DNA from: an uncultured Campylobacter sp. | Lineage (GTDB): Bacteria > Campylobacterota > Campylobacteria > Campylobacterales > Campylobacteraceae | Direction of reading: 5' to 3' | DNA length: 14,860 nucleotides | Assembly (NCBI GenBank): GCA_938046705.1 | Contig: CALIWP010000216.1 | Coordinates: forward strand, 1 to 14,860 | In this document: positions 6,660-13,657 of the stretch, piece after piece | Position numbering within the stretch: position 1 is the stretch's first letter | How the letters are laid out: the number at the start of each line of letters is the position of its first letter | Program-made: the position numbers and the translations under genes | Notes under the pieces: model-generated | Told to the model about the DNA's origin: nothing | Database searches by the model: none | The model's input: only the letters and a program-made list of their open reading frames with translations

Positions 6660-7845
6660 CTCGATAATAACGATCAGATCGATGTTTGCACTATTTGTGG
6701 GGATGGCGTTTTTGTTTGTGGGAAACGGCCTCATCATCAGCTCTGCGGGCGTCGAACTAAAAAAAATGGGCGCAGGCGAGCTGGAGACGGGATTTGTTAT
6801 CGCGGTATTTTTCGTCGGAGCTATGGCGGCTACGATATTTTCGCATAAAATCGTCTCAAAAGTCGGCCACATCAGGAGCTTTGGGATCTTTGCGTCGCTT
6901 TTTGGTATCGCGGCGATGTTTCACGATCTTAGCCAAAATCTCTATTTTTGGGCGTTTTTGCGCGGATGTCTAGGATTTTGCTACTACTCGATCTTGATGA
7001 TAATCGAAAGCTGGCTCAACGCGCGCGCCAGAAACGAAGTGCGCTCGCGAGTACTGGCCTTTTACGAGATCACGTTTTACGTCTGCTTTGGGCTGGGTAT
7101 ACTCGTGCTATCGCTAAATTTATCCACTTCGCACGTGCTTTTGCTTAGCGCGGCGTTTATTTTGTTTTCGAGTATTCCTTTAAATTTGATCCGCATCAAA
7201 GAGCCGCCGATCCCCGAAAAAAAGAGCGTCTCGATCCCGAGAGTATTTGCGCTCGTGCCTTTGGCACTCATTACCAGTATCGTAGCCGGCATCCTTATAA
7301 ACGGCTTTTTTACGATGGCTAGCGTTTATATCCTGCTGCAAGGATACGGCGCGAGAGAGGTTTCTTTTTTTATGACCGTCGCGATGGCGGGCGGCTTTAT
7401 CGCCCACTCTCTCATAGGCGGCTTTTCGGATAAATTCGGCCGCCGTCCTGCGATAATGTGCTGCGCGGGCGTGTCGCTGTGCGCGGCTATTTGTTTTTTG
7501 GCGCTTAAGCCATCTATCTACGCGCAGTACGTTTTGTCGTTTTTTCTAGGTTCTGGCGCTTTTTGCCTCTACGCGTTATCACTTGCTCGCGCCAACGACG
7601 TTTTAAAACACAAAAATCAAGGCATCGAAGTAGGACGCGCGGTGCTTTTTAGCTACTCTTTTGGCTCGCTTCTTTCGTCCGTGATAATGGGCGCTAGCAT
7701 GCAAATTTTAGGTTTTGACGGCTTTATGTGGGTTTACGTGGCGTTGCTTGCGTTTCTTATCGCGTTTTGCCTCACGCAAAAGACCGTTCCGCTTGAGAGC
7801 AGAAGCGACTTTGAACATAGTCCGGGCACGATGGCAAATAGCTAA
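6649..7845 (+). CDS. Major facilitator superfamily transporter (YcaD-like)
   Basis: A 398-residue protein with about twelve membrane segments, the usual MFS size. Features include the loop motif GGFSDKFGRRPAIM between segments 8 and 9. Around residues 117-135 it has a IIESWLNARARNEVRSRV stretch that resembles the YcaD/UMF branch. The ATG has a GGAG ribosome site 9 bases upstream, inside the preceding gene. Substrate cannot be deduced; small-molecule export is the usual guess for this branch. The next gene starts 31 bases after the stop without a terminator-like structure, so it belongs to the same transcript. Confidence 0.9.
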   Translation: MRNSSIITIRSMFALFVGMAFLFVGNGLIISSAGVELKKMGAGELETGFVIAVFFVGAMAATIFSHKIVSKVGHIRSFGIFASLFGIAAMFHDLSQNLYFWAFLRGCLGFCYYSILMIIESWLNARARNEVRSRVLAFYEITFYVCFGLGILVLSLNLSTSHVLLLSAAFILFSSIPLNLIRIKEPPIPEKKSVSIPRVFALVPLALITSIVAGILINGFFTMASVYILLQGYGAREVSFFMTVAMAGGFIAHSLIGGFSDKFGRRPAIMCCAGVSLCAAICFLALKPSIYAQYVLSFFLGSGAFCLYALSLARANDVLKHKNQGIEVGRAVLFSYSFGSLLSSVIMGASMQILGFDGFMWVYVALLAFLIAFCLTQKTVPLESRSDFEHSPGTMANS

Positions 7846-7875
7846 TGAAAATCTCAAATTTGACGATATAGCCGT

Positions 7876-9573
7876 ATGGAATCAGTAAGCAACTCAGTAA
7901 GTTCGCAAATCGCGACCCAGGCCGCAGTCAGCGGCGCGCTACCCAAAACGGGCGGCCCTGGCGGCCCAAGCGCCGGACAAACGGGGCAGGCAGGCGAAAC
8001 CAAAAATCTTTTTAAAAATCAGCCCACGCCCTCGCAAAATTTAGGCTCCGAGGCCGCGGATAACGCCGTAAAGGATCTAGATAAGCTCGTAAATAAGCTT
8101 TTAAACGAGCTAAAATCAAGCCCGACGCAGGCCAAAGAGCTCGCCGTTCAGGCAAAAAATCTACAGCTCTCGCCAAATCTCGCAAAAGATATGAAAAGCC
8201 TCGTCGCACTTGCCGAAAACGAGCCTGATCTAAAGGAATTTGCGCTTAAATTAAAGGAGTTTTTAAAGCCCGTCGCCGATCTAAAAAACGCGCCGCTAAA
8301 CGAGCAGATAAAAAACTCGGGCATCATGCTGGAGGCAAATTTAAAAGAGGCGCTAAACGGCAAATTTAACCTACCTAGCGCGATAAATAAGCTGTTTGGC
8401 GATATAAAAAATCTCTCAAATCAGCAGCTTTTGGAGCAAATTTCAACACTTGCTAAAGACGACAGCCTAAGTACGAACGAAAGCTTTGCGAGGCTTGATC
8501 AAATTTTACAAAACGCCAAAACCGCGGCCAAAGATACGCTAGCGGGCTCGCCTTTTAAGCAGCTTTTTGAGACCTCTGACAAGCTAGAAAACGCGGCTAA
8601 ATTTATGGATAAACAAGCAAACGCCATGAGCGGTAGCGGGCTAAGCCTAAATGAAAAAACGCTAAACGCCGAGCTAAATAAAATCTCGCAGCTGCTGGCA
8701 AACGCAGGCGAAAAAATGCAAAATTTAAACAGCGAAAAGCTAAGTCAAAACAGGGGCTTTGCTCTAAATTTCGCCGAGCTAAAAAGCGCGATAAAAGATT
8801 TAACGGACGAGCTTAGCGCGCTTGCGGCCTCGCAGGATAAATTTAACGATTTCGCGCAAAAAATCATCCAAGATGGCGCAGAGGGAAACGAGAGCGCGAC
8901 GCTGCAAGACAAGCTACAAAATGCGGCTAGAAAGCTAAATTTCGCCCTGCAAATCGCCGATAAAGCGGGCTTTGAAGCAAAAAATAACTTAGATGAAGTC
9001 GGTAAGCTAATCAAGCAGCAAAATATCGCTCGCGGCGAGCTTGGCGCCGTGACGCCAAAAAGCGCCGAAGAGACGGCAAAGGTGCTACAAAACGACGTAA
9101 AAAGCGCGCTTTTAAATATGCAGTCAAAGTCCCCAGACGCTAGCCCAGTAAAAGACGCCGCCTCAAAGCTGCTCGCTCAAATCGAGATGCATCAGCTAGC
9201 CTCCGCGGTCGCAGGCGGCGTGCAGACCTATTTACCGTACGTCTGGGAGGGCGTAGAGGGCGGAAATATCAGGTTTAAACAGGGTAAAAAGCAAAAACAC
9301 TACGCGCAAATTGATCTGAATTTTCAAAATTTCGGGCAAATCAACATCATGGTGGCGCTTAGCGAAAACAAATACATCGACCTTGCGATCGCGACGCAAA
9401 AAGAGGAGTTTAAGGAGCTAATTTTAAGCGGTGCGAAGGAGCTAAAAAAGGCTATCGGCGAGCAGGGTTTGATAGTATCGAATTTTAGCCTAAAAACTAT
9501 GCCTAAACTGCGCCTTAGCGGCGTTTACGGCGGTCTGGATAGGCTTGATATGGGCTTTGATAAAAAGGCGTAA
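7876..9573 (+). CDS. FliK-like hook-length control domain protein
   Basis: A 565-residue protein with no signal peptide. Residues 1-45 are Ser/Gly/Pro/Gln-rich. Residues 50-440 are a long Leu/Ala/Asn/Lys-rich helical stretch, like the variable ruler part of FliK proteins. The compact C-terminus (about 445-550) resembles the FliK hook-control domain: AQIDLNFQNFGQINIMVAL, then a helix with FKELILSGAKELKKAI, then GEQGLIVSNFSL, which parallels the EQGL-x-V end of FliK. The following gene encodes the FlhB C-terminal domain, the known partner of FliK C-termini, which supports the call. It could be the main FliK or, more likely given its place in a metabolic operon, a second FliK-like protein. The ATG lacks a good ribosome site, and the upstream in-frame stop at 7861-7863 rules out an earlier start. 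Confidence 0.75.
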   Translation: MESVSNSVSSQIATQAAVSGALPKTGGPGGPSAGQTGQAGETKNLFKNQPTPSQNLGSEAADNAVKDLDKLVNKLLNELKSSPTQAKELAVQAKNLQLSPNLAKDMKSLVALAENEPDLKEFALKLKEFLKPVADLKNAPLNEQIKNSGIMLEANLKEALNGKFNLPSAINKLFGDIKNLSNQQLLEQISTLAKDDSLSTNESFARLDQILQNAKTAAKDTLAGSPFKQLFETSDKLENAAKFMDKQANAMSGSGLSLNEKTLNAELNKISQLLANAGEKMQNLNSEKLSQNRGFALNFAELKSAIKDLTDELSALAASQDKFNDFAQKIIQDGAEGNESATLQDKLQNAARKLNFALQIADKAGFEAKNNLDEVGKLIKQQNIARGELGAVTPKSAEETAKVLQNDVKSALLNMQSKSPDASPVKDAASKLLAQIEMHQLASAVAGGVQTYLPYVWEGVEGGNIRFKQGKKQKHYAQIDLNFQNFGQINIMVALSENKYIDLAIATQKEEFKELILSGAKELKKAIGEQGLIVSNFSLKTMPKLRLSGVYGGLDRLDMGFDKKA

Positions 9574-9575
9574 AT

Positions 9576-9845
9576 TTGGCAAAAGTACAAAAAACTAAAA
9601 AAGCCGTGGCTCTTGGCTACAACCGCCAAAAAGATAACGCGCCTAAGGTGCTAGCTACGGGTTCTGGCGAAGTGGCGAAAAATATCATAAATCTAGCCAA
9701 ATCCCACGATATCCCGATCAAAGAGGATGCCGATCTGGTCGAGGTTCTAAGCAAGGTCGATCTAAACGAGGAAGTCCCGCCAAATCTCTATAAAGCGGTT
9801 GCCGAAATCTTCAACTTTTTGTATCAAATGACGAATAAAAAATAG
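9576..9845 (+). CDS. flhX: FlhB C-terminal-domain paralogue (FlhX type)
   Basis: An 89-residue protein that matches the cytoplasmic C-terminal part of the flagellar export protein FlhB after its NPTH self-cleavage site. KAVALGYNRQKDNAPKVLATG corresponds to the post-cleavage YAVAL-x-Y...APKVVAKG strand, then IPIKEDADLVEVL, and VPPNLYKAVAEIFNFLY at the end. The NPTH motif and the membrane part are absent, so it is like a ready-cleaved fragment. In Helicobacter pylori the comparable small paralogue FlhX can stand in for the FlhB C-terminus. The start is a TTG (9576-9578) with an AAGG site 7 bases upstream; no ATG exists before the penultimate helix. It is two bases after the FliK-like stop, so the pair is co-translated. 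Confidence 0.85.
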   Translation: MAKVQKTKKAVALGYNRQKDNAPKVLATGSGEVAKNIINLAKSHDIPIKEDADLVEVLSKVDLNEEVPPNLYKAVAEIFNFLYQMTNKK

Positions 9846-9943
9846 GGCGCATGTCGTAAAAGCAAGGCGAGATCAGGCTGCTTTCAAGCGAAATTTGAGT
9901 GCGAACTAGGAAATCTAAATGAAAAAGATGGTCGGAAATAATA

Positions 9944-10108
9944 GTGGTTTTAGCTTTGCCTTTGTTGATCTTATTTTTAGCTCTAGTTCTTGCTATCAGC
10001 AACGCGTCAAAAGGCGCAAACTATCCGAAACACGCGCTAGAAAAAGCGGTAACTCATGATAAAAAAGATCCTCATCCAAAAAAGATAAAACCGTCAATCA
10101 TAAAGTAA
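9944..10108 (+). CDS. Small membrane-anchored protein, start apparently broken by one-base frameshift
   Basis: From GTG 9944 this frame encodes 54 residues: a strongly hydrophobic segment (LALPLLILFLALVLAI), then a short basic tail with KGANYPKHALEKAV and KKDPHPKKIKPSIIK. I recognise no family. The hydrophobic-then-basic layout suggests a single membrane anchor or signal peptide. A better start exists 25 bases upstream in another frame: ATG 9919 with an AGGA site 7 bases before it, reading Met-Lys-Lys-Met-Val-Gly. Removing one A from the AAA at 9936-9938 would join it to this frame and give a 62-residue protein with the positive N-terminus a signal segment needs. So this is either a GTG-started gene (weak GGA at 9934-9936), a recent pseudogene, or a sequence error. 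Confidence 0.55.
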   Translation: MVLALPLLILFLALVLAISNASKGANYPKHALEKAVTHDKKDPHPKKIKPSIIK

Positions 10109-10118
10109 AATTTGACGG
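10091..10118. other. Hairpin overlapping the end of the small gene
   Basis: CCGTCAA (10091-10097) and TTGACGG (10112-10118) are perfect 7-base inverted arms around a 14-base loop that contains the small gene's stop. The right arm overlaps an AAATTTGACGG motif. There is no T-run on the plus side; on the minus side the hairpin is followed by T-rich sequence. It could be a weak terminator. Confidence 0.35.
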
Positions 10119-10375
10119 AAATCTCGCGGTCAAACGCTGTAAATAAATGCACCAAATTTAAGCATAAATGCCGTGTTTAAAACAGCTAATCTTGTCGCAA
10201 AAATTTGACGACTTTCGCGCCGTTTAAACAATCGCCAAAATCTCATTCAAATTTTACTGCAGTAACCAGTTATCATAAAATTATTTGCATTATTTTATGT
10301 ATTTTGCCTTATAGCTAAATTTAATACAAATAAAGATAAAATATCCGTAAAATTAACTCAAAAAACGGAATAAAT
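10109..10375 (+). promoter_or_regulatory. AT-rich non-coding region upstream of cheB, presumed promoter
   Basis: No reading frame with coding character is visible in these 267 bases. The first half carries AAATTT motifs at about 10109, 10154, 10201 and 10249. The second half (10262-10345) is markedly AT-rich, with possible -10 elements (TATAGC near 10310, TAAAAT near 10337), none convincing. A TAAC-CA-GTTA dyad lies at 10263-10272. I see no GG-N10-GC sigma-54 element. The promoter of cheBR should lie here, but I cannot fix it. Confidence 0.4.
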
Positions 10376-10939
10376 TTGAAACAAAAATTGGTCTTAGTCG
10401 GCGCCTCGACGGGCGGTCCGGGACATTTAAAAAGGCTTTTTAAAGGGCTTGAGCTAAACGGTGCTAGCGTGGTTATCGCGCAGCACATGAGCTTAGCGTT
10501 TATACCTAGTTTTATCTCGCAGTTTAACAAGGAGTGCGCGGCGGAGGTCGTGATGCTAGGCGCGCCCGCGCAGTTAAAAAGTGCGATATATATCTGCGAG
10601 AAAAACTCCGAGATAATCTCTGCTAGCCCCATAACGGCAGGCATGTGTTCGCCTATGAAAGAGACCACGTATAATCCAAATGTGGATGTGCTTTTTCACT
10701 CGGGCGTGCAGGCTTGTAAGTTTACCGACGTTATGGCGATCCTGTTAACTGGCATCGGCGACGACGGCGCGCGCGGGCTAAACGAGCTATACAAAGCCGG
10801 CGCTAAATGCGTTGCCGAAAACGAGGAGAGCGCGATCGTCTACGGCATGCCAAAACGCGCAAAAGAAATCAATGCAAATTTAAAGTCGCTACCCATCGGC
10901 GGTATAAGAGCGGAACTGGAAAGGTTTTTACATGCTTGA
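10376..10939 (+). CDS. cheB: Chemoreceptor glutamate methylesterase, catalytic domain only
   Basis: Removes methyl groups from glutamates of chemoreceptors, resetting sensitivity in chemotaxis; cytoplasmic. The three catalytic residues of the CheB methylesterase are visible: Ser11 in VGASTGGPGHL, His37 in VVIAQHMSLAF and Asp130 in LLTGIGDDGARGL. The 187 residues are only the catalytic domain. The N-terminal response-regulator domain of enteric CheB is absent, as is known for C. jejuni, so activity is not controlled by CheA phosphorylation in the classical way. The start is TTG 10376-10378 with a CGGA site 6 bases upstream; no ATG occurs before Met38. It overlaps cheR by 8 bases. Confidence 0.95.
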   Translation: MKQKLVLVGASTGGPGHLKRLFKGLELNGASVVIAQHMSLAFIPSFISQFNKECAAEVVMLGAPAQLKSAIYICEKNSEIISASPITAGMCSPMKETTYNPNVDVLFHSGVQACKFTDVMAILLTGIGDDGARGLNELYKAGAKCVAENEESAIVYGMPKRAKEINANLKSLPIGGIRAELERFLHA

Positions 10940-11738
10940 AAATGCAAATTTGACGCCCGCTCCTAGCGATGCGGCGGGGCTAAATAAATTCGTCGAAGTC
11001 GTCAAAAATATGTGCGGCGTGGATCTGGAGTCCAAAAAGGACATGATAAAACAGCGCCTAATAAATTTCTGCCAAGTAAACCAAATCCCAAGCTTTGAAG
11101 CGCTAAGCTCAAAAGTCCTCGTAGACCGCTTTATGAGGCAAGAAATCGTAAATTTGATCACCACGAACGAGACTTATTTTTATAGAGAGTTGCCGCAGCT
11201 GCAAGCCGCGATCTACTACGCCAGAGAGGAGCTTGATAGCGTGCGGATACTGTGCGCGCCGTGCTCAACGGGCGACGAGGCGTACTCGCTGGGTATGCTA
11301 GCGCACTCAAATTTACTCGACGTAAATCGCGTCAGCATCGTGGGTATCGACATAAACTCCGAGGCTATCGATAGCTGTAAAAAGGGCGTTTATAGCGAGC
11401 GCTCACTGCACCGCCTAAACGACAATCAAAAAAATATCTACTTCACAAAACGCGACGGCAAATACGAAATCAAACGCGAGATGCTGCCTAGATGCGAGTT
11501 TAGCGTGGCAAATATCTTTGACGACGCGATCTTTAAGCTCGGTAAATTTGACATCATTTTCTCTCGAAATATGATGATTTATTTTAACGAGGAATTTAAG
11601 CTAAAAACGGTCGAGCGCTTTCATAAAATTTTGAGCGATCACGGCAGGCTCTACGTCGGACACGCCGATCTAGTGCCGTTTACGACGCTTTATAAAAAGC
11701 ATATTTCAAACGGAACGACTTATTACGCTAAGGCCTGA
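10932..11738 (+). CDS. cheR: Chemoreceptor glutamate methyltransferase
   Basis: Methylates chemoreceptor glutamates with S-adenosylmethionine, opposing CheB. The N-terminal helical domain ends in the conserved LITTNETYFYRE (76-87). The SAM-binding fold follows, with ILCAPCSTGDEAYSLGML (107-123) as the glycine-loop region. The acidic SAM ribose contact lies in VGIDINSEAI, and FDIIFSRNMMIYFNEE (206-221) is the family's RNV-like motif. At 268 residues the length is normal. There is no C-terminal pentapeptide-binding or TPR extension. The ATG lies inside the end of cheB, so the pair is translationally coupled, which helps keep opposing activities balanced. Confidence 0.95.
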   Translation: MLENANLTPAPSDAAGLNKFVEVVKNMCGVDLESKKDMIKQRLINFCQVNQIPSFEALSSKVLVDRFMRQEIVNLITTNETYFYRELPQLQAAIYYAREELDSVRILCAPCSTGDEAYSLGMLAHSNLLDVNRVSIVGIDINSEAIDSCKKGVYSERSLHRLNDNQKNIYFTKRDGKYEIKREMLPRCEFSVANIFDDAIFKLGKFDIIFSRNMMIYFNEEFKLKTVERFHKILSDHGRLYVGHADLVPFTTLYKKHISNGTTYYAKA

Positions 11739-11745
11739 GTGAGAT

Positions 11746-11864
11746 AAATTTGAGGTCAAATTTGCCGTTAAATTTGATTGATAAATTTGACCTACCGAGA
11801 CTGCTACGTTTTTGATGCGGACGGTAAATTTGCCATTGCTAAACCCGCACCGCAAAGCAAATTT
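11746..11864. repeat. AAATTT motif cluster between convergent genes
   Basis: Six AAATTT cores (11746, 11758, 11770, 11783, 11826, 11859) fill most of the gap between cheR and the MFS gene. The first four are all followed by G and spaced 12-13 bases apart. The last overlaps the MFS stop codon. No reading frame is visible here. Confidence 0.75.
11754..11792. terminator. Possible bidirectional terminator hairpin
   Basis: GGTCAAATTT (11754-11763) and AAATTTGACC (11783-11792) are perfect 10-base inverted arms around a 19-base loop. They lie between the converging cheR and MFS genes, where a two-way terminator is expected. There is no T-run on either side, so it would be atypical or need Rho help. 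The arms are two copies of the extended motif in opposite orientation. Confidence 0.45.
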
Positions 11865-13065
11865 ACGCTAACTCGTCTTTGTAAATTTTACGCACGAAAA
11901 GCCAGTAAATCGCTCCGGCAAAAAACATACAGCCTATTAGAGCCGTGATCAGCGAGAGGCTGAGTCCTAGCTCAAAAAGAAGTCCTATGCCGCTAGAAAT
12001 CACCGCCGCGACGCCCAGGTAAACCATGTCGTTATAGGCGATTATACGGCCGTAATATGCCGGATCGCACTTTTGCTGGATGAGCGTGTAGGTGTAGCTC
12101 CAAAGTGTCGATGTGAAAAACCCAGCGCAAAAAATCCCGATAAATCCGGTATAAAAGTTAAACTGAAGCGTGCTCCACGCGATGACGCCAAGCCCGTGAC
12201 CGACGTAGACATAGACGAGGTTTGCGTTTGAGACGAATTTACTAAGCACGAGCGGACCGACGATGAGAGCGACGGCGCGGCAGGCGTTGATGTAGCCGAT
12301 GATGAGAGATGCCGAGAGCAGACCCGCGTACGGGTAGTCGGCCAGTAGCGCCACGAGCGCGTCGTAGCTGGTAACGCCTACAACCGCGTGTAGCATGATG
12401 AGGTGCGCGATGAGGGGATTTTGTTTTACGTATTTTAGGCCGTTTTTTAGCATCTCGCGGACTTTTTCGCCGCCTTTTTTGGCTCGCACGGCGATATCTG
12501 TTTTAAGTAGGACTATGAGCGCTACTGCGTAAAGACCGCAGTCTAGCAAAAAGGCGCTTTTTATCCCGAAAAAATGGATATAAATGCCCGCTAGCCCCAT
12601 GCCCGCGGTGTATGAAAACGCCCAGATGAGCGAGTGGATCTCGTTTGCGGTTTTTATCTCGTCTTTGTTTAAAATTTTAGGAAAAAGGCTCATCTCGACC
12701 TGAAAATACGTTCCGCCGGCTCCGACTCTGATAAATATTATCACAAATAGCAGCCACATCAAGGAGAGTTTGTCGATAAAAACGAGCATAAAAACCGTCA
12801 CCATCTCCACGACCGTGAGCGCTATTAGCATCGGTTTTGGGCTAAATTTATCCACCACGATACCGCTAAAAGGCGATAGTAGCACGCCCGGCACGAAAGC
12901 TAGCGCAGCTGCGGCCGTGATTGCCCAAACGGGCGCGTCAAGCTCGATAAGCAGCGTAAAAATGCCCGTGTGCGAGAACCAAACGCCAAAATAACAAATC
13001 AGCTGTATGAGCGAGAGGCGCGCGAAAACGGGCTGGGTTTTTAGTAGGTTGATAAATTTATTCAT
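11863..13065 (-). CDS. Major facilitator superfamily transporter (DHA3/MFS_3-like)
   Basis: A 400-residue inner-membrane protein with about twelve hydrophobic segments. The first-half loop GIVVDKFSPKPMLI is the MFS motif-A position in a degenerate form, and FIRVGAGGTYFQVEMSLFPKILNKDE resembles the DHA3/EntS-like branch of exporters, where a similar 'aR-x-g..FP.ll' region occurs. The substrate is unknown. The gene follows the NlpE-like lipoprotein by 39 bases and lacks its own clear promoter, so both probably come from the promoter at 13576-13581. It is not closely similar to the other MFS transporter at 6649-7845. Confidence 0.88.
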   Translation of the reverse strand: MNKFINLLKTQPVFARLSLIQLICYFGVWFSHTGIFTLLIELDAPVWAITAAAALAFVPGVLLSPFSGIVVDKFSPKPMLIALTVVEMVTVFMLVFIDKLSLMWLLFVIIFIRVGAGGTYFQVEMSLFPKILNKDEIKTANEIHSLIWAFSYTAGMGLAGIYIHFFGIKSAFLLDCGLYAVALIVLLKTDIAVRAKKGGEKVREMLKNGLKYVKQNPLIAHLIMLHAVVGVTSYDALVALLADYPYAGLLSASLIIGYINACRAVALIVGPLVLSKFVSNANLVYVYVGHGLGVIAWSTLQFNFYTGFIGIFCAGFFTSTLWSYTYTLIQQKCDPAYYGRIIAYNDMVYLGVAAVISSGIGLLFELGLSLSLITALIGCMFFAGAIYWLFVRKIYKDELA

Positions 13066-13104
13066 TTTGGGCTTTGGGTTAAATTTGAGCGCTAAATTTG
13101 CCGC

Positions 13105-13551
13105 TTAGTTTGCTTCTAGCTTTTTGTAGATGCGCTCCTGGGCGAAATTTTCTTTGATAAAGCTGTTTTGGTTGCCTATCTGGCGAAGCGTATCGCCATT
13201 AATCTCGAAATTTAGCTTTTCGCGGTACTGATTCGTCACTCTTAGGGTGTTGCCCTCTATCTCGTAAATGCCTGTTTGCAGCTCTCTTTGCGCGATCTTT
13301 TTTTGATAAACGGTGTCGATTTTAAACGTACCGTCCGCGTTTAGAGTTAGCGTACTTTTTGAGTTTTCGCTACAACCGTCGCAAAACACCTTAGCCTCGT
13401 AAACTCCGATCAAATTTTCCTTATCTATCTCGGTGCCGCAGGTTTCAAAAACCTCCGTGCCGCCGCATTTTTTGTTATTTACGGCGCTTCCGCCGGTCGC
13501 ACAGCCCGCAAATATCATCGCAGCCGCGGCTAAAAATAAAATATTTTTCAT
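13105..13551 (-). CDS. NlpE-like copper-resistance/envelope lipoprotein
   Basis: A 148-residue outer-membrane or periplasmic lipoprotein. The signal peptide ends in a lipobox, IFAGC, with lipidated Cys17. Residues 48-125 follow the NlpE N-terminal domain: GVYEAKVFCDGCSENSKSTL, with a CxxC pair (Cys57, Cys60); then LTLNADGTFKIDTVY; then a GIYEIEGNTLRVT and FEINGDTLRQI pattern. In E. coli NlpE senses adhesion and lipoprotein or copper stress and signals to Cpx; Campylobacter is not known to have Cpx, so the role here must differ. Extra cysteines at 29 and 38 could also bind metal or form disulfides. The ATG has an AAGGA site and a perfect TATAAT -10 upstream. Confidence 0.8.
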   Translation of the reverse strand: MKNILFLAAAAMIFAGCATGGSAVNNKKCGGTEVFETCGTEIDKENLIGVYEAKVFCDGCSENSKSTLTLNADGTFKIDTVYQKKIAQRELQTGIYEIEGNTLRVTNQYREKLNFEINGDTLRQIGNQNSFIKENFAQERIYKKLEAN

Positions 13552-13575
13552 GATTTATCCTTAAAATTTTGGCTA

Positions 13576-13581
13576 ATTATA
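13576..13581 (-). promoter_or_regulatory. -10 box of the NlpE-like/MFS operon
   Basis: A perfect TATAAT on the minus strand, preceded by T/A-rich sequence (AAATTTTTAG), lies 25 bases before the lipoprotein ATG. An AAGGA ribosome site (13562-13558) sits between them. This is the expected form of a Campylobacter housekeeping promoter. Confidence 0.65.
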
Positions 13582-13626
13582 CTAAAAATTTTCCGTTAAA
13601 ATGGCGCAATTTTAGCAAAAAGCGGC

Positions 13627-13657
13627 TAAAATCATAAAAATATTTTAAGGAGTAGTC
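13627..13657 (+). promoter_or_regulatory. Candidate -10 and strong ribosome site of the SPFH gene
   Basis: TAAAAT (13627-13632) is a possible -10. TAAGGAG (13646-13652) is the strongest ribosome-binding site in the window, five bases before the ATG at 13658. The promoter must lie in the 106-base divergent gap; the ribosome site is secure, the -10 is not. Confidence 0.45.

Noticed and set aside
9811..10002. 63-codon minus-strand frame across the flhX end
   Set aside because: It overlaps flhX and is antisense to the small hydrophobic frame; no motif or ribosome site supports it.
10263..10272. TAAC-CA-GTTA dyad upstream of cheB as an operator
   Set aside because: Four-base arms are too short to stand out in AT-rich DNA, and no second copy was seen.
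9846..10375. Sigma-54 or sigma-28 flagellar promoter before cheB
   Set aside because: I searched by eye for GG-N10-GC and for a CGATWT-type -10 and found nothing with correct spacing.
13081..13099. AAATTTGAGCGCTAAATTT as a terminator between the lipoprotein and MFS genes
   Set aside because: The stem is six A/T pairs plus one wobble pair with a five-base loop, and there is no T-run; more likely just two motif copies within an operon.
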